Positions 38,132-48,973 are shown, numbered from the stretch's first letter. The stretch is 64,000 bases of DNA from Staphylococcus sp. NAM3COL9 (GCF_001431205.1 NZ_LGPC01000016.1:124001-188000), one strand, 5' to 3'. A program made the numbers and translations. Notes: a model not told the origin generated them from the letters alone.

Positions 38132-38800
38132 TTACGAATTCACTATGACACCATTATCTAATTCAATTACTCTGTCTGCATACTGAAATAATCGTTTATC
38201 ATGGGTAATCATTATACCTATCATTTTTTTACTTTGTATTTGATTTTTAATCATGTGAATAACTTCAGTTGCACGTTCAGCATCTAAACTCGCTGTAGGT
38301 TCATCCGCAAGTATAATTTTAGGATTGTTCATCAATGCTCTCATAATCGCTACACGTTGTTTCTCCCCACCAGATAACATATGTGGAAATACATTCAAAC
38401 GGTGTTCTAATCCTATTTGTTTTAATAACATTTCCGCTCTTTGATTAGCATCATTTTTAGACATTCCAGCTTCTTTGCCTATCGTCGTTAATTGTGCTTT
38501 CACTTTTAAATAAGGTACTAAATGTGAAGATTGAAATATAAATCCAATTTCATTCAATCTTAATTCTGATGCTTTTTTATCTCCTGCGTATAATGGAGAA
38601 CCATTATACAAAATATCACCACTATTTTGTGAGAGTAAACCACCTAATATAGTAAGCAATGTTGTCTTACCTGAACCTGACGCACCATTTAATATTACGA
38701 ATTCTCCATCATTCACTTCAAAGTTTATTCCTTTTAATACAGGCGTTTCTGATGGACCTTTACCAAATGTTTTTTTAATATCTTTTACTTGTAAACTCAT
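38132..38800 (-). CDS. hrtA: Heme efflux ABC transporter ATPase HrtA
   Basis: The 222-residue ATPase has Walker [10 protein letters not shown] (about 39-47), signature LSGGEKQR (about 142-149) and Walker B '[12 protein letters not shown]' (about 162-173). It is coupled to hrtB by TAATG overlap, and the pair is divergent from hssRS, exactly the staphylococcal heme-regulated transporter arrangement. HrtAB relieves membrane heme toxicity when heme is in excess. Confidence 0.95.
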   Translation of the reverse strand: MSLQVKDIKKTFGKGPSETPVLKGINFEVNDGEFVILNGASGSGKTTLLTILGGLLSQNSGDILYNGSPLYAGDKKASELRLNEIGFIFQSSHLVPYLKVKAQLTTIGKEAGMSKNDANQRAEMLLKQIGLEHRLNVFPHMLSGGEKQRVAIMRALMNNPKIILADEPTASLDAERATEVIHMIKNQIQSKKMIGIMITHDKRLFQYADRVIELDNGVIVNS

Positions 38801-39852
38801 TATTCTCCACCTCCAATTGCTTCAATAGGGTCTACTTTAAACAGTTTAATGAATGATAATACCGCACCTATAATTGCCACTACAATAAATACGCCTACAA
38901 CTAATAGTAAATTAGATATTGTTACGTGGAATGGCATTGACACTGGCATAATTAATGATAAACCACTCACGAATCCGACAGATATCAATACGCCGATCAT
39001 AGTAGTAATTAATATTTGAATTAATAACGCACTTAATAAATGTTTTGTTTTGATTCCAATTGCTTTTAAGATACCAATTTCTGGTATTTTTTGAATTGTC
39101 ATAACATAGAAGAATGCGCTAAGTACTATCGCTGAAATCACGAATAAACTTACAATCATCATATTTAATGGCGCTTGCTCTGCTTGATAACTTGGTATTT
39201 CACTTGTTATATCATCTTCTGTAAATACTTTGACTCCTGAAATTTTATTTACTTCATCTTGTTGTTTACTTGTTAAATCTTTAACCGGATAAACTGTACT
39301 CACTTGTTTATTCAAGTTGTCAAATCCACTATCATTCATCATCACGACTGAGCTGTGTGAATGCATCGTATCGTTGATAACACCTGATACCCTTAATGCT
39401 TTACCATCTTTAACTTCAACCATGTCACCAACGTTGATACCTTCTGCAGTGAGCTTGCTGTTAATTGCAAATTCGTTATCTTTTGTTGGATAACTACCTT
39501 CGGCCAATTCAGGCTTGTCATTATCTACCGTATTAGTCATCACAACATCTTCTTCGCTTTTATTAATTTTTAATGTTTGTGACGCTAATTTTAATGGTTC
39601 TTGATTTGTAATATCTTCTATTTTCTTTTGTTGCTCTGGTTTGATAATTGATTTCTCAATTTGTGGTTGCTTATTGTCCTGTAAAACATATTTTTCAGTT
39701 TTCATGTTGTCTAACATCGATACATTCTCTCTTGCTAACCCCTGTGCTAGTCCACTAATAAATAGAACCATAATACCTAGTAATAAAATGATTAACATAA
39801 TTAAAATATAGCGGAATTTATAATATTTAATCTCCTGCCATGCTAATTTCAT
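38800..39852 (-). CDS. hrtB: Heme efflux ABC transporter permease HrtB
   Basis: The 350-residue permease has an N-terminal membrane segment (about 13-37), a roughly 190-residue outer domain and three C-terminal membrane segments with the MacB/FtsX-type pattern '[21 protein letters not shown]' (about 261-281). Length and context match HrtB. Its promoter region carries the HssR direct repeat. ATG 39852 follows AGGAGTGG. Confidence 0.95.
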   Translation of the reverse strand: MKLAWQEIKYYKFRYILIMLIILLLGIMVLFISGLAQGLARENVSMLDNMKTEKYVLQDNKQPQIEKSIIKPEQQKKIEDITNQEPLKLASQTLKINKSEEDVVMTNTVDNDKPELAEGSYPTKDNEFAINSKLTAEGINVGDMVEVKDGKALRVSGVINDTMHSHSSVVMMNDSGFDNLNKQVSTVYPVKDLTSKQQDEVNKISGVKVFTEDDITSEIPSYQAEQAPLNMMIVSLFVISAIVLSAFFYVMTIQKIPEIGILKAIGIKTKHLLSALLIQILITTMIGVLISVGFVSGLSLIMPVSMPFHVTISNLLLVVGVFIVVAIIGAVLSFIKLFKVDPIEAIGGGE

Positions 39853-39899
39853 TATTTCCCACTCCTTCTCTAAAACTTATATCTAGAGTTTATCCTCCT

Positions 39900-39919
39900 T
39901 ATGTGAACTCAATATGAAC
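39900..39919 (-). promoter_or_regulatory. HssR-binding direct repeat upstream of hrtAB
   Basis: On the minus strand GTTCATATT-GA-GTTCACATA, two nearly identical half-sites 11 bases apart, 48 bases before hrtB. It matches the direct repeat described for HssR at S. aureus hrtAB (GTTCATATT spaced by two bases). One half-site has C for T. Confidence 0.85.
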
Positions 39920-40007
39920 TTATGTTCATTTTTAAAAACTTTTGTTATTTGTTAAGTCATTTAGTAACGTTTATAATGACATTAAAATGAAGAAGGAGAC
40001 ATTGCCC

Positions 40008-40682
40008 ATGACAACTTGTCTAATTGTCGATGATGACCAAAAAATATTAGAGTATGTTTCTAATTATATTAGTCGTGAAGGATTAGAAACAATTACACGA
40101 CCTAGCGCTGAAGATGCATTGTCCTATCTAGAATCAAATCTAGTAGACATTGCTATTGTAGATATTATGATGGGTGGCATGAGCGGTTTTGAGCTCTGTA
40201 AGATTTTAAAAGAAGATTACAATATGCCGGTCATCATGTTAACTGCGCGTGATGCTTTAAGTGATAAAGAGCAAGCTTATTTAACAGGCACTGATGACTA
40301 TGTCACGAAACCTTTTGAAGTGAAAGAACTTATTTTCAGAATTAAAGCTGTGCTTAAACGCTATAATATTAATGCTAATAATGAAATTGCTATTGGCAAC
40401 CTGACGCTTAATCAAGCGTATTTAGAACTACAAACAGCTTCTAAAACGATGAATTTACCTAATAAAGAATTCCAACTACTATTTATCCTTGCTTCTCATC
40501 CAAGACAAGTTTTTAACCGTGATGATTTAATAGAAAAAATATGGGGATTTGATTATGAAGGTGATGAACGCACTGTCGATGTTCACATTAAACGCCTTAG
40601 AAAAAGGCTTGAAAAATTGGAAGCATCAGTAACGATTCATACAGTGCGTGGATTGGGCTATAAGGTGGATGATCATGTTTAA
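40008..40682 (+). CDS. hssR: Heme-sensing response regulator HssR
   Basis: The 224-residue OmpR/PhoB-type regulator has acidic residues D8-D10, the phospho-acceptor Asp52 in 'VDIMMGG', Lys at 'TKPF' (about 101-104) and a C-terminal winged helix with 'GDERTVDVHIKRLRKRL'. Asp52 is the HssR phosphorylation site known in S. aureus. I start at ATG 40008 after AAGGAG; an upstream in-frame start at 39942 has no ribosome site. HssR activates the divergent hrtAB. Confidence 0.95.
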   Translation: MTTCLIVDDDQKILEYVSNYISREGLETITRPSAEDALSYLESNLVDIAIVDIMMGGMSGFELCKILKEDYNMPVIMLTARDALSDKEQAYLTGTDDYVTKPFEVKELIFRIKAVLKRYNINANNEIAIGNLTLNQAYLELQTASKTMNLPNKEFQLLFILASHPRQVFNRDDLIEKIWGFDYEGDERTVDVHIKRLRKRLEKLEASVTIHTVRGLGYKVDDHV

Positions 40683-42042
40683 ATCACTCTATACACGTAT
40701 TGCAGTGTATACTATTGTTGTTATGCTCTTCAGTGCAGTAGTTAGTTTTTTATGTACAAATATTATTTATCATAATTTTTTAAAAGAAAATAATGATGCA
40801 AAAATCATGCGTACTTTAAAAGATTCGATGGAATATCAAAAAGAATCAAAAATTGATAGTCATCCATCATTTTTCAAACATTTAGGTGAAATGAACTACC
40901 AAGTTATGACTATTTCAGAAAACGGAAAAAGAACATACTATGGTGAAGCTTTCAGAAAAGATAATATAGCATATCAAGATGTTCAAAGTGTATTAAATGG
41001 TAAAGATTATCATGGTATTAAAAATTTACCTTACACGCCTATTATTACTGGTTTTTTTGAAAACACTACTCAAAACACAGTAGGTATTGCTTTTGAATCC
41101 AAAAATCAACACTATGCCGTCTTCATGAGACCTGATATCGGTAAAACATTTAGTGAATTTAGAATATTCTTAGCGATATTAATATCGTTATTACTCATTA
41201 TCTCTATCATCCTAGTTATTTCTTCAACTTATACATTAATCAAACCAATTCAACAATTGAAAAACGCGACAGAACGTCTTGTGCAAGGTGATTTTGATAC
41301 AGCAATTAAGATTACACGTAAAGATGAATTAGGCACGTTACAATATCGATTTGATAAGATGCGACTTTCATTAAAGCAATTAGATGATATGAGACAACAT
41401 TTTGTTCAGAACGTTTCGCATGAAATCAAAACACCGTTGACACATGTTCATCATTTACTTGATCAACTCAAATTTGCTAAGAACAATCAAGAGCGAGAGC
41501 GCTATATTGATGATATTTACCAAATCACTACACAACTAAGTGAATTAACCAAAGAACTTTTATTATTATCAGAAATTGATAATGGTGCACATCTTGAATT
41601 TAAGGATCACATTGAACTTAATCAACTTTTAAAACAAATTATTCGTCATGAACAATTCTCTGCCAATGAAAAAGATTTAATTATCATGTCAGATTTAGCA
41701 AATATTGAAATGGTTGGTAATGAACGCTTATTACATCAAGCATTCCAAAATCTCATTACAAATGCCATTAAATATTCAATTCAAGGTGGCACGATAGACA
41801 TTATGCTTAAACAAGATTTAGATTCTATTAAGTGTACGATTACAGACGATGGCCAGGGTATGACTGAAGAAACTCAATCCCGTTTGTTCGAACGATTTTA
41901 TAAAGCAAGTAATCATGACAATAGTAATGGCTTAGGCCTTGCAATTGCTAAGGCTATTTTTGAACTACATGGTGGTATGATATCCATAGTAAGTGAAAAG
42001 AATGTGGGCACTACATTCTCTATCGAAATTAGCAAAAGTTAA
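40675..42042 (+). CDS. hssS: Heme-sensing histidine kinase HssS
   Basis: The 455-residue kinase has two membrane segments (about 9-31 and 163-186) around a roughly 130-residue sensor loop, HAMP (about 187-240), an H-box 'NVSHEIKTPLTH' with His249, the same position as in S. aureus HssS, and ATPase boxes 'NLITNAIKYS', 'DDGQGM' and 'GLGLAIAKAI'. Start ATG 40675 overlaps the hssR end by 8 bases. It responds to heme stress through HssR. Confidence 0.95.
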   Translation: MFKSLYTRIAVYTIVVMLFSAVVSFLCTNIIYHNFLKENNDAKIMRTLKDSMEYQKESKIDSHPSFFKHLGEMNYQVMTISENGKRTYYGEAFRKDNIAYQDVQSVLNGKDYHGIKNLPYTPIITGFFENTTQNTVGIAFESKNQHYAVFMRPDIGKTFSEFRIFLAILISLLLIISIILVISSTYTLIKPIQQLKNATERLVQGDFDTAIKITRKDELGTLQYRFDKMRLSLKQLDDMRQHFVQNVSHEIKTPLTHVHHLLDQLKFAKNNQERERYIDDIYQITTQLSELTKELLLLSEIDNGAHLEFKDHIELNQLLKQIIRHEQFSANEKDLIIMSDLANIEMVGNERLLHQAFQNLITNAIKYSIQGGTIDIMLKQDLDSIKCTITDDGQGMTEETQSRLFERFYKASNHDNSNGLGLAIAKAIFELHGGMISIVSEKNVGTTFSIEISKS

Positions 42043-42047
42043 AATAA

Positions 42048-42092
42048 AAGCGCACGGTTAGTCTAGTATGATACTAGATTAACCGTGCGCTT
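42048..42092. terminator. Bidirectional terminator, hssS / mqo
   Basis: AAGCGCACGGTTAGTCTAGTAT pairs with its near-perfect complement ending AACCGTGCGCTT, between convergent genes; T-rich sequence follows on the plus strand. Confidence 0.85.
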
Positions 42093-42131
42093 ATTTTCAT
42101 TGTTTATTATCAGATCATTGCTAAAGCAATA

Positions 42132-43610
42132 CTAATTTATTTTTAAATTTTTCGTGATTTCTTTATTCAATTTCGTATAAAGTGCTTCATTATCTGATAG
42201 TTTCATGCCATATGACGGCACCATTGTTTTTACTTTATCTTCCCATTGTTTAAATTCCTCGCCATAGCAGCGTTTAAGCATATCGAGCATAATATCTACT
42301 GCTGTAGAAGCACCAGGCGATGCACCTAACAATGCGGACAATGAACCATCTTCAGAAGTTATAACTTCTGTACCAAATTGTAATGTCCCTTTGCCATTTT
42401 CTGTATCTTTTATAACTTGCACACGTTGACCAGCTACAACAATTTCCCAATCTTCACTCTTAGCATTAGGAACAAATTGACGTAAGTCTTCCATACGCTC
42501 TTCATTGGAAAGCGTAAGTTGTGAAATTAAATATTTTGTTAAACTCATTTCTTTAATTCCCGCAGACAGCATTGTAATTAAGTTGTTTGGTTTCACAGAC
42601 TTAATTAAATCCATATTTGAACCAGTTTTCATGAATTTAGGTGAAAATCCAGCAAATGGACCAAATAATATTGTACGTTTGCCATCTATATAACGTGTAT
42701 CTAAGTGTGGCACTGACATAGGTGGCGCTCCTACTGAAGCTTTTCCATATACTTTAGCAAGATGTTGCGTTGTGATAGATTCATCTTTACATACTAAGAA
42801 CAAGCCACTTACAGGGAATCCACCAACATGTTTAGATTCTTTAATGCCTGTTTTTTGTAGCAATTGTAAACTTGCCCCACCAGCGCCGATGAACACGAAG
42901 TCACTTTCAACAAATGTCACGTTGTCCGTTTGTAAATCTTTAACTTTCATCTCCCAAACACCGTCTTTACGTTGTTTCAGATCTTGAACTTCATGTTCAT
43001 AATTCAATTCAACTTGCTTTTCTTCTAAGTTTTTAAATAACTTTTTAGTTAGTTCACCGAAATTAACATCCGTGCCAGTTTTATCATAACTCATTGCCAC
43101 TGGTACCTGAGATGTACGACCTTCCATCATCAGTGGTGCCCAGTCAGCTATTTTATCTTTATTATCAGTAATTTCCATATTACTGAATAGAATGTTTTTG
43201 TTTAATCTGTCCACACGTCTTTTTAAAAAATCTACGTTACGTACACCTTGTACAAAACTCATGTGAGGTACAGGCTTAATAAACGCCTCAGGTTGTGTAA
43301 GTTGACCTTGTTTAACTAAGTAATTCCAAAATTGTTTGGTAACTTGGTATTGTTCATTAATTTTTACAGCCTTATTTATATCTATTGAACCATCTTTATT
43401 TTCTTTTGTATAATTCAACTCACATAATGCAGAGTGACCGGTTCCTGCATTGTTCCAACCATTAGAACTTTCTTCTGCCGGTGTGGATAACCTTTCATAC
43501 ATCTTAATCTCTTTCTCTGGTGCGAGTTCTTTTAATATAGTGCCTAATGTTGCGCTCATGATACCGCCACCGATTAAGATGACATCTGTTTTGCTATGTT
43601 TTGTGCTCAT
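42132..43610 (-). CDS. mqo: Malate:quinone oxidoreductase
   Basis: The 492-residue FAD enzyme oxidises malate to oxaloacetate and passes electrons to menaquinone at the membrane face. N-terminal FAD motif '[12 protein letters not shown]' (about 13-24), '[16 protein letters not shown]' (about 53-68) and C-terminal '[10 protein letters not shown]' are family hallmarks, and length is normal. ATG 43610 is preferred over GTG 43619, which is only 2 bases after GGGGGACT. It resembles staphylococcal Mqo1, which also lies beside lctP. Confidence 0.95.
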   Translation of the reverse strand: MSTKHSKTDVILIGGGIMSATLGTILKELAPEKEIKMYERLSTPAEESSNGWNNAGTGHSALCELNYTKENKDGSIDINKAVKINEQYQVTKQFWNYLVKQGQLTQPEAFIKPVPHMSFVQGVRNVDFLKRRVDRLNKNILFSNMEITDNKDKIADWAPLMMEGRTSQVPVAMSYDKTGTDVNFGELTKKLFKNLEEKQVELNYEHEVQDLKQRKDGVWEMKVKDLQTDNVTFVESDFVFIGAGGASLQLLQKTGIKESKHVGGFPVSGLFLVCKDESITTQHLAKVYGKASVGAPPMSVPHLDTRYIDGKRTILFGPFAGFSPKFMKTGSNMDLIKSVKPNNLITMLSAGIKEMSLTKYLISQLTLSNEERMEDLRQFVPNAKSEDWEIVVAGQRVQVIKDTENGKGTLQFGTEVITSEDGSLSALLGASPGASTAVDIMLDMLKRCYGEEFKQWEDKVKTMVPSYGMKLSDNEALYTKLNKEITKNLKIN

Positions 43611-43999
43611 AACAAACACAGTCCCCCTTTATATATGTTTATAGAAACGTTATCTTTATCCTTTTAGAAAATGAGATGAAGCGTTTTCTATAACTGAAAA
43701 ATAAAAAAACCTGCCGTTATTATTGATTAAAATGTAAAAATAACGAAATATATCTTTATACATCTCTAATTATATACGTAATTGCCCTATGAAAAAAGGG
43801 CTTTCAGTAATTCTACACAAATTTTGTTAATATGTGTTAACCAAACTGTTGATTAAACGCTCTATTATACCTACTAAAAAGACGTTAATACGCTTTTTAA
43901 AATACTTAAATAAGTTTGGTACTAATCATAAAAAAACATCATACAATTCATGATATAATGAATTTTAATTTAAGTTAAGAAACATTTGGAGGTTCTCGG
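43611..43999. other. Divergent promoter region, mqo / glycosyltransferase
   Basis: About 390 bases with no ORF. 'GATATAATG' at about 43951 is a likely -10 element for the glycosyltransferase. The 'atgaagcgttttcta' stretch (43674-43688) resembles a cre site but has one base too few. 'gccctatgaaaaaagggc' (about 43784-43801) is a small hairpin. Confidence 0.4.
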
Positions 44000-45157
44000 A
44001 TGAAATCAATCACTTTTTTCATGCATAATATCTATGCCATGGGAGGCACTGTAAAGTCTATTTCACAATTAGCTAATACACTAGCTAAAAAAGGTCATAA
44101 AGTCGAAATTATTTCTATATTTAAAGCTGATATAAAACCTTATTTCGAACTCCATGATTCTATAGTAGTAAAGCCTTTGATCGATTATCAGTTACATCCT
44201 AAAAATTTTAAAGATTTATTTTTTAACCGTATCAATAAATACACTTCAATTTCTAAACCTAAAGTACTTTCAAAAAACGAACCGGGTTTAAATCAATTTT
44301 CACGTTATATAGAGAAAAAGATGATTAAATCCATCCGTAAAATTGATACAGACGTTCTAATCGGAACTAGAGCCAGTTTTAATATATTGATTGCAAAATA
44401 TGCACAAAACAACATTGAAACCATTGGCATGGAGCACATGAACTTTGAAGCCCATCCTGAAGTATTTCAACAAGAAATCATTGATGCATATACTTCTTTA
44501 GATAAAGTGACTACACTTACTCATGTAGATAAAATTAAATATCAATCATATATTCAAACACCTGTTTATGTTGTTCCAAATATTTTAGACGAACCTAGAC
44601 TTAATACAATAAAAGAAAAAATAATTACTGCAGCTGGCCGTTTAGAATATGAAAAAGGGTTCGACTTACTCATCGATAGTATTAATCCTATTCAATATAT
44701 CGTCAGAAAATTTGGCTATAAAGTACACATTTTCGGAGAGGGCCAGGAAAGAGAAGCGCTACAACACCTTATTGATCATTATAATTTATCAGATATTGTT
44801 TTACTACAAGGCTCAACGCAACAATTAAACGAAAAATTAGCAATTAGTGAAATTACAGTCGTTCCTTCACGTAACGAAGGTTTCGGCATGGTTATCTTAG
44901 AAGCCATGAATCAAAGTAATATTGTAGTAAGCTTTAGTGGAAATGCTGGTCCTGATTCTATTATTAAAAATAACGTGAATGGTTATTTAATAGATCATAC
45001 GAATGTGACTGAATTGTCGAATAAACTGCGTAGACTAATCAATCAAGAATTCAAAGAACACGTCCTTATAGAAAATGGTTTCAAGACCGTCGCTACTTAT
45101 GCGCCTGAAGCTATTTATCAACAGTTTTCAAATATGCTTAATTCACACACACCATAG
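44000..45157 (+). CDS. GT4-family glycosyltransferase
   Basis: The 385-residue protein is a two-domain GT-B enzyme: N-terminal 'MGGTVKSISQLANTLAKKGH' (about 15-34, acceptor side) and C-terminal nucleotide-sugar site 'AAGRLEYEKGFDLLID' (about 210-225) and 'SRNEGFGMVILEAM' (about 291-304, the E-x7-E motif). No signal or membrane segment. With the CDP-glycerol transferase on the far side of lctP it suggests teichoic-acid glycosylation or another surface polymer, but donor and acceptor are unknown. ATG follows TTGGAGG. Confidence 0.85.
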   Translation: MKSITFFMHNIYAMGGTVKSISQLANTLAKKGHKVEIISIFKADIKPYFELHDSIVVKPLIDYQLHPKNFKDLFFNRINKYTSISKPKVLSKNEPGLNQFSRYIEKKMIKSIRKIDTDVLIGTRASFNILIAKYAQNNIETIGMEHMNFEAHPEVFQQEIIDAYTSLDKVTTLTHVDKIKYQSYIQTPVYVVPNILDEPRLNTIKEKIITAAGRLEYEKGFDLLIDSINPIQYIVRKFGYKVHIFGEGQEREALQHLIDHYNLSDIVLLQGSTQQLNEKLAISEITVVPSRNEGFGMVILEAMNQSNIVVSFSGNAGPDSIIKNNVNGYLIDHTNVTELSNKLRRLINQEFKEHVLIENGFKTVATYAPEAIYQQFSNMLNSHTP

Positions 45158-45176
45158 TTCTTTATCCAAAACGTAA

Positions 45177-45217
45177 ACAAATCAAACGTTAATTATGACG
45201 TTTGATTTGTTTTTTTT
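45177..45217 (+). terminator. Terminator of the glycosyltransferase gene
   Basis: ACAAATCAAACGT pairs with ACGTTTGATTTGT around eight bases and is followed by a T-run; 20 bases past the stop codon. Confidence 0.88.
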
Positions 45218-45227
45218 AACCTAAGTA

Positions 45228-45381
45228 TCGACAGTGATTTGGCTCCGTCCAGTAGAATAGCACAAGCTGAAGAATACAGACTGAGGCAGTGCCATAAGGA
45301 AGAGAGAATGATATATTAGTTAAATCTGTCTATGAACAGTATACAAAAAAACTGCCAACAAAGTCATAGACTCTGTCGACA
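45228..45381 (-). repeat. Family B repeat, copy B4, inverted, terminating lctP
   Basis: Read on the minus strand: TGTCGACAGAGTCTATGAC, then TTTGTTGGCAG and TTTTTTTG, then 'tctgtattcttcagc' and 'gagccaaatcactgtcgata'. It lies 36 bases after the lctP stop codon and in the orientation that gives lctP a terminator. Confidence 0.75.
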
Positions 45382-45416
45382 GCCAAATAATATATCGTCG
45401 TTTTCATTATTTATTT

Positions 45417-47018
45417 CTATATAAAGAAATTCAAGATAAATGTCCAAATACATATGAATACAAGCATCGCAATACTATAGCGTAATGTCATTTTCAACAG
45501 TTGAGATTCTTTACCAACTTGTTGAACAGATGCAGTAGCAATTGCAATAGATTGTGGAGATATAAGTTTCGCTGCAACACCACCAACAGTATTGGCAGAA
45601 ACGAGTAACGCACCACTTGCTCCTATATTATTTGCAACTGCTGCTTGAATCGGTGCAAATAGCGTATTATTATTTGTCACTGACCCAGTTAAGAAGACTC
45701 CTATCCAACCTAAAACTGGAGATAGTAATGGGAATATAGCACCTGTTTTAGCAATACCTTCACCAATCACATTACTTAATCCAGCATACGTCATAAGTTT
45801 TGAAATAACTAAGATAAAGCAAATTGTGATGATTGGTAACCAAAGTTCTTTAAATGACAGTTTAAATAGTCGACCACCGTCAGAAAAACCAACATGTTTA
45901 GACATTAAAATAGTAATAATTATTACTAAAAGAATGGCTGTGCCTGTTTGACCAATTATGTTTAAAGGAAGACTAATTGCTTTATTTGCTATCTCACTGT
46001 AAGTACCCGGCAATGTGATGTTAAAGACGAACGCTTCTAATGCGCCACCTGGCTCAAAGAGTGCTTTAAAACTTGGTGCACTCCATACCATTACAAATAC
46101 CGTTAAAATAAAGAACGGACTCCATGCATAAACAATTGCTTTCGCTTGATGTTGCTCAATTTCTTGTGGTTTTTCTTCTTTATTAATTCTAAAGATATGT
46201 TTTGGTTGGAATTTTTTAGAAAATAAAGCTAATGCTAACATTGCACCTAATGGCGGAATGATATCTGCTAATTCAGGTCCAATAAATAATGTAATTACAG
46301 CCTGTAACACTGTATAAGTAATACTTACAATTAAGATGGCTGGTAATGTTTCTTTAATACCCTTGAAACCATCAATAATCCATATTAATAGAAACGGTAC
46401 AGCCATATTCATAATAAATAAAGTTAGCGTAGACATTTGTGATACTGCCATACCTGTAATATCTCCTGGTAACCCTAAAGTATTAATTACAGTGATAGGT
46501 AAACCAATCGCACCAAACGCCCCTGCCGTAGCATTTGCAATTAAGCATAACATCGCTGCTTGTAATGGAGCGAAACCAAGTTGAGTAAGTAAAAGTGCAC
46601 ATATTGCAATTGGCACGCCAAAACCTGCAGCACCTTCTAAGAATCCATTAAACGCAAACCCAATAAGTAATAATTGGATACGTTGGTCTTGTGAGATACT
46701 AGATATACTATCTTGGATAGTTTGGAACTGCCCTGTTTCAGTTGTGACTTTATATAATAATACTGCCATGATAACAATATAACCAATAGGTATGATACCT
46801 TGGAAAAATCCTTCGACAACTGCACCAGAAGCAATACTTACTGGTAGTTTAAAACACAATATTGCAATGATTAATGTAACGACTACAGTGGTAATTGCCG
46901 CATATATTCCTTTCATTCTAAATACAGTTAAGCATAACAAGAATAAAATAATAGGAATCGCTGCAATGATAGATGAAACTAAAACATTGTTAAAGGGGTT
47001 AAAAGTTTCTACAAACAT
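45417..47018 (-). CDS. lctP: L-lactate permease
   Basis: The 533-residue protein has 12 or more membrane segments with the family's 'FNGFLEGAAGFGVPIAICALLL' region (about 123-144), 'AFGAIGLPI' and, near the C-terminus, 'LTGSVTNNNTLFAPIQ', conserved in LctP/LldP lactate:H+ symporters. ATG 47018 aligns with the usual N-terminus; GTG 47027 in frame is possible. Its promoter region has a perfect Rex box, so it should be induced when NADH/NAD+ is high, as in fermentation. Confidence 0.95.
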   Translation of the reverse strand: MFVETFNPFNNVLVSSIIAAIPIILFLLCLTVFRMKGIYAAITTVVVTLIIAILCFKLPVSIASGAVVEGFFQGIIPIGYIVIMAVLLYKVTTETGQFQTIQDSISSISQDQRIQLLLIGFAFNGFLEGAAGFGVPIAICALLLTQLGFAPLQAAMLCLIANATAGAFGAIGLPITVINTLGLPGDITGMAVSQMSTLTLFIMNMAVPFLLIWIIDGFKGIKETLPAILIVSITYTVLQAVITLFIGPELADIIPPLGAMLALALFSKKFQPKHIFRINKEEKPQEIEQHQAKAIVYAWSPFFILTVFVMVWSAPSFKALFEPGGALEAFVFNITLPGTYSEIANKAISLPLNIIGQTGTAILLVIIITILMSKHVGFSDGGRLFKLSFKELWLPIITICFILVISKLMTYAGLSNVIGEGIAKTGAIFPLLSPVLGWIGVFLTGSVTNNNTLFAPIQAAVANNIGASGALLVSANTVGGVAAKLISPQSIAIATASVQQVGKESQLLKMTLRYSIAMLVFICIWTFILNFFI

Positions 47019-47068
47019 TTGCTTCACTACTTCTTTCTATTTTTAATTTAAATTATGATATATTATAA

Positions 47069-47086
47069 TTGTGATTTTTTTCACAA
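47069..47086. promoter_or_regulatory. Rex (redox repressor) operator upstream of lctP
   Basis: TTGTGATTTTTTTCACAA, a perfect TTGTGA-N6-TCACAA palindrome, the Rex consensus. It is 51 bases before the lctP start. Rex control of lctP is known in S. aureus. Confidence 0.9.
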
Positions 47087-47259
47087 TTCAATTATAACAT
47101 TTTCTATATCAAATACAATATACTTTTTAAAACTGTCGTTAATTTTTCTATCGTAACACGAAGTTTAAAATTTTAAAAATTGCTCTACAAGAGATTCATT
47201 TATCTCAAGTGCACTCCATGGTAAAATAGTAACAATAATGATTAAGTAGAGGTATATTA

Positions 47260-48951
47260 ATGATAAAACAAATTGAATTAGCTGAGTGGCAACATTTAGA
47301 AACTCAACTAAAAAAAGCAACACTAGAAAATTATACACATTTTGTTGTAATTAACAATAGTATAAAAATACACCAAAATATGATTAAGGCAGTTAATTTA
47401 AAACCTTGCACGATCGTATCTGACTATACTGTTAACCAACAATATATAAATGATTGTCGTTATTTTGGTAAATTAGAGATTACATTTAATGACTGGATAG
47501 AAAATATTAATCACTATCCAAACATCGTTTTCCATATAGAAACAACCCAGCGTATTATAGATGAATTTGATATACAAAATATATTTGATTTAGCTTTAAT
47601 ATCACTATTGCAAGATGATGTTGTTACTGACGGTCATGTCACTTTTGATTTCAGTCAGTCTTTCACTACAAGTGATAAGATATGGAATGATATACACAAA
47701 CTGACACCGTTGAACACGACAAAGTTCAATTTAAATAAATTAGCATATGAACACAAACACGGACTTCCATTTAAAACGAATGAAACATTAGCGCCTGAAC
47801 AAATGCGTTTTACTGATAAATGGTTAAATTCTACAGGTTTCAAAATGCCCCATTGGCTTTTCAATATGGTGCAAAGTCAATCGGTTAAAAAGCATCGAGA
47901 GAAAAGCTACATATATGAAAAAAACCCGTCAAAAGTTAAAAATCATATTGTATTTTTAGGCTTTGATTATGGTTTTAGAGGTAATTCTCGTTATTTGTTC
48001 AATCACTTTGCAAAACATTTTTCAAAATTACCAATATATTTTATAACCGATGATGTTAATGGTCCAAACTTTATCAAGCCAAAAGATCCAAAAACAAAAG
48101 AACTTATAGAAAGCGCATGTGTAGTGATATTAGAAAGCAACATTCCTGACACACTAAAACCCAATGGAACTATTATTCAACTTTGGCATGGTACACCCAT
48201 AAAAAAACTGTTTTTAGATAGTAATGAACCGTCACAAAATCTAAATATTTACAATTACCGAGCTCGTAAATATAATAAGTGGTTACAGCAAGATTATTTT
48301 GTGTGCGATAGTGAATCCATTATTGAATATTTCAAATCTGCTTTTCCGCAACAGCAAACCCATATTTTAAACTGTGGTTATCCTAGAATCAGATATTTGC
48401 TAGATAAACAAACTGATCACCACTATATTTCTTTTATTAAACGAGAGTTAAAGTTAGACCCTGAAAAAGAAACTTTACTTTATGCGCCAACATGGAAATC
48501 TCACCACGATGATTCAGATTTATTACCTATTAGTGATGGATTACTCAATAAATATAATGTTGTATTTAAAGGACATATTGAAGATCAATCTTCTTATATT
48601 CCAGAAAATGCAATTCTTGCGCCGTCACATATAGAAGTTCAAGATTTATTATTAGTTTCAGACATTGTACTCACAGACTATTCTTCTATTATTTTTGATG
48701 CATTAACAATTAATAAAACGGTTTGTCAGTATACACCAAATCACGCTAAATACATTGCTGAACGTGGCGTCTACGATGAAGTTATGCATTCATTAGCTAC
48801 TGTTAGATATAGTGATGCTAAGGCTTTGTTAAATGATTTAATTAGTCATCAAATGACAGAGATTCATTCTAATCCTTTTATCAATAAAGATAATCATGCT
48901 TTTGAAACCCTGTCTCATATTATTAAAAAGTGTAATAAAACATATAATTAA
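47260..48951 (+). CDS. CDP-glycerol glycerophosphotransferase family protein (TagB/TagF-like)
   Basis: The 563-residue protein has an N-terminal domain of about 220 residues that I do not recognise, then a CDP-glycerol glycerophosphotransferase domain with 'IIQLWHGTPIKKLFLDS' (about 307-323), 'LLYAPTWKS' (about 405-413), 'FKGH' (about 433) and 'VLTDYSSIIFDAL' (about 471-483, the DYSS phosphate site). Such enzymes add glycerol- or ribitol-phosphate to teichoic-acid polymers on the inner face of the membrane. ATG follows AGAGGT. Confidence 0.9.
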   Translation: MIKQIELAEWQHLETQLKKATLENYTHFVVINNSIKIHQNMIKAVNLKPCTIVSDYTVNQQYINDCRYFGKLEITFNDWIENINHYPNIVFHIETTQRIIDEFDIQNIFDLALISLLQDDVVTDGHVTFDFSQSFTTSDKIWNDIHKLTPLNTTKFNLNKLAYEHKHGLPFKTNETLAPEQMRFTDKWLNSTGFKMPHWLFNMVQSQSVKKHREKSYIYEKNPSKVKNHIVFLGFDYGFRGNSRYLFNHFAKHFSKLPIYFITDDVNGPNFIKPKDPKTKELIESACVVILESNIPDTLKPNGTIIQLWHGTPIKKLFLDSNEPSQNLNIYNYRARKYNKWLQQDYFVCDSESIIEYFKSAFPQQQTHILNCGYPRIRYLLDKQTDHHYISFIKRELKLDPEKETLLYAPTWKSHHDDSDLLPISDGLLNKYNVVFKGHIEDQSSYIPENAILAPSHIEVQDLLLVSDIVLTDYSSIIFDALTINKTVCQYTPNHAKYIAERGVYDEVMHSLATVRYSDAKALLNDLISHQMTEIHSNPFINKDNHAFETLSHIIKKCNKTYN

Positions 48952-48973
48952 CATAGAAATACCTTTAAAATTT

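Noticed and set aside
43674..43688. 'atgaagcgttttcta' as a cre site near mqo
   Set aside because: One base is missing from the required spacing between TG and CG.
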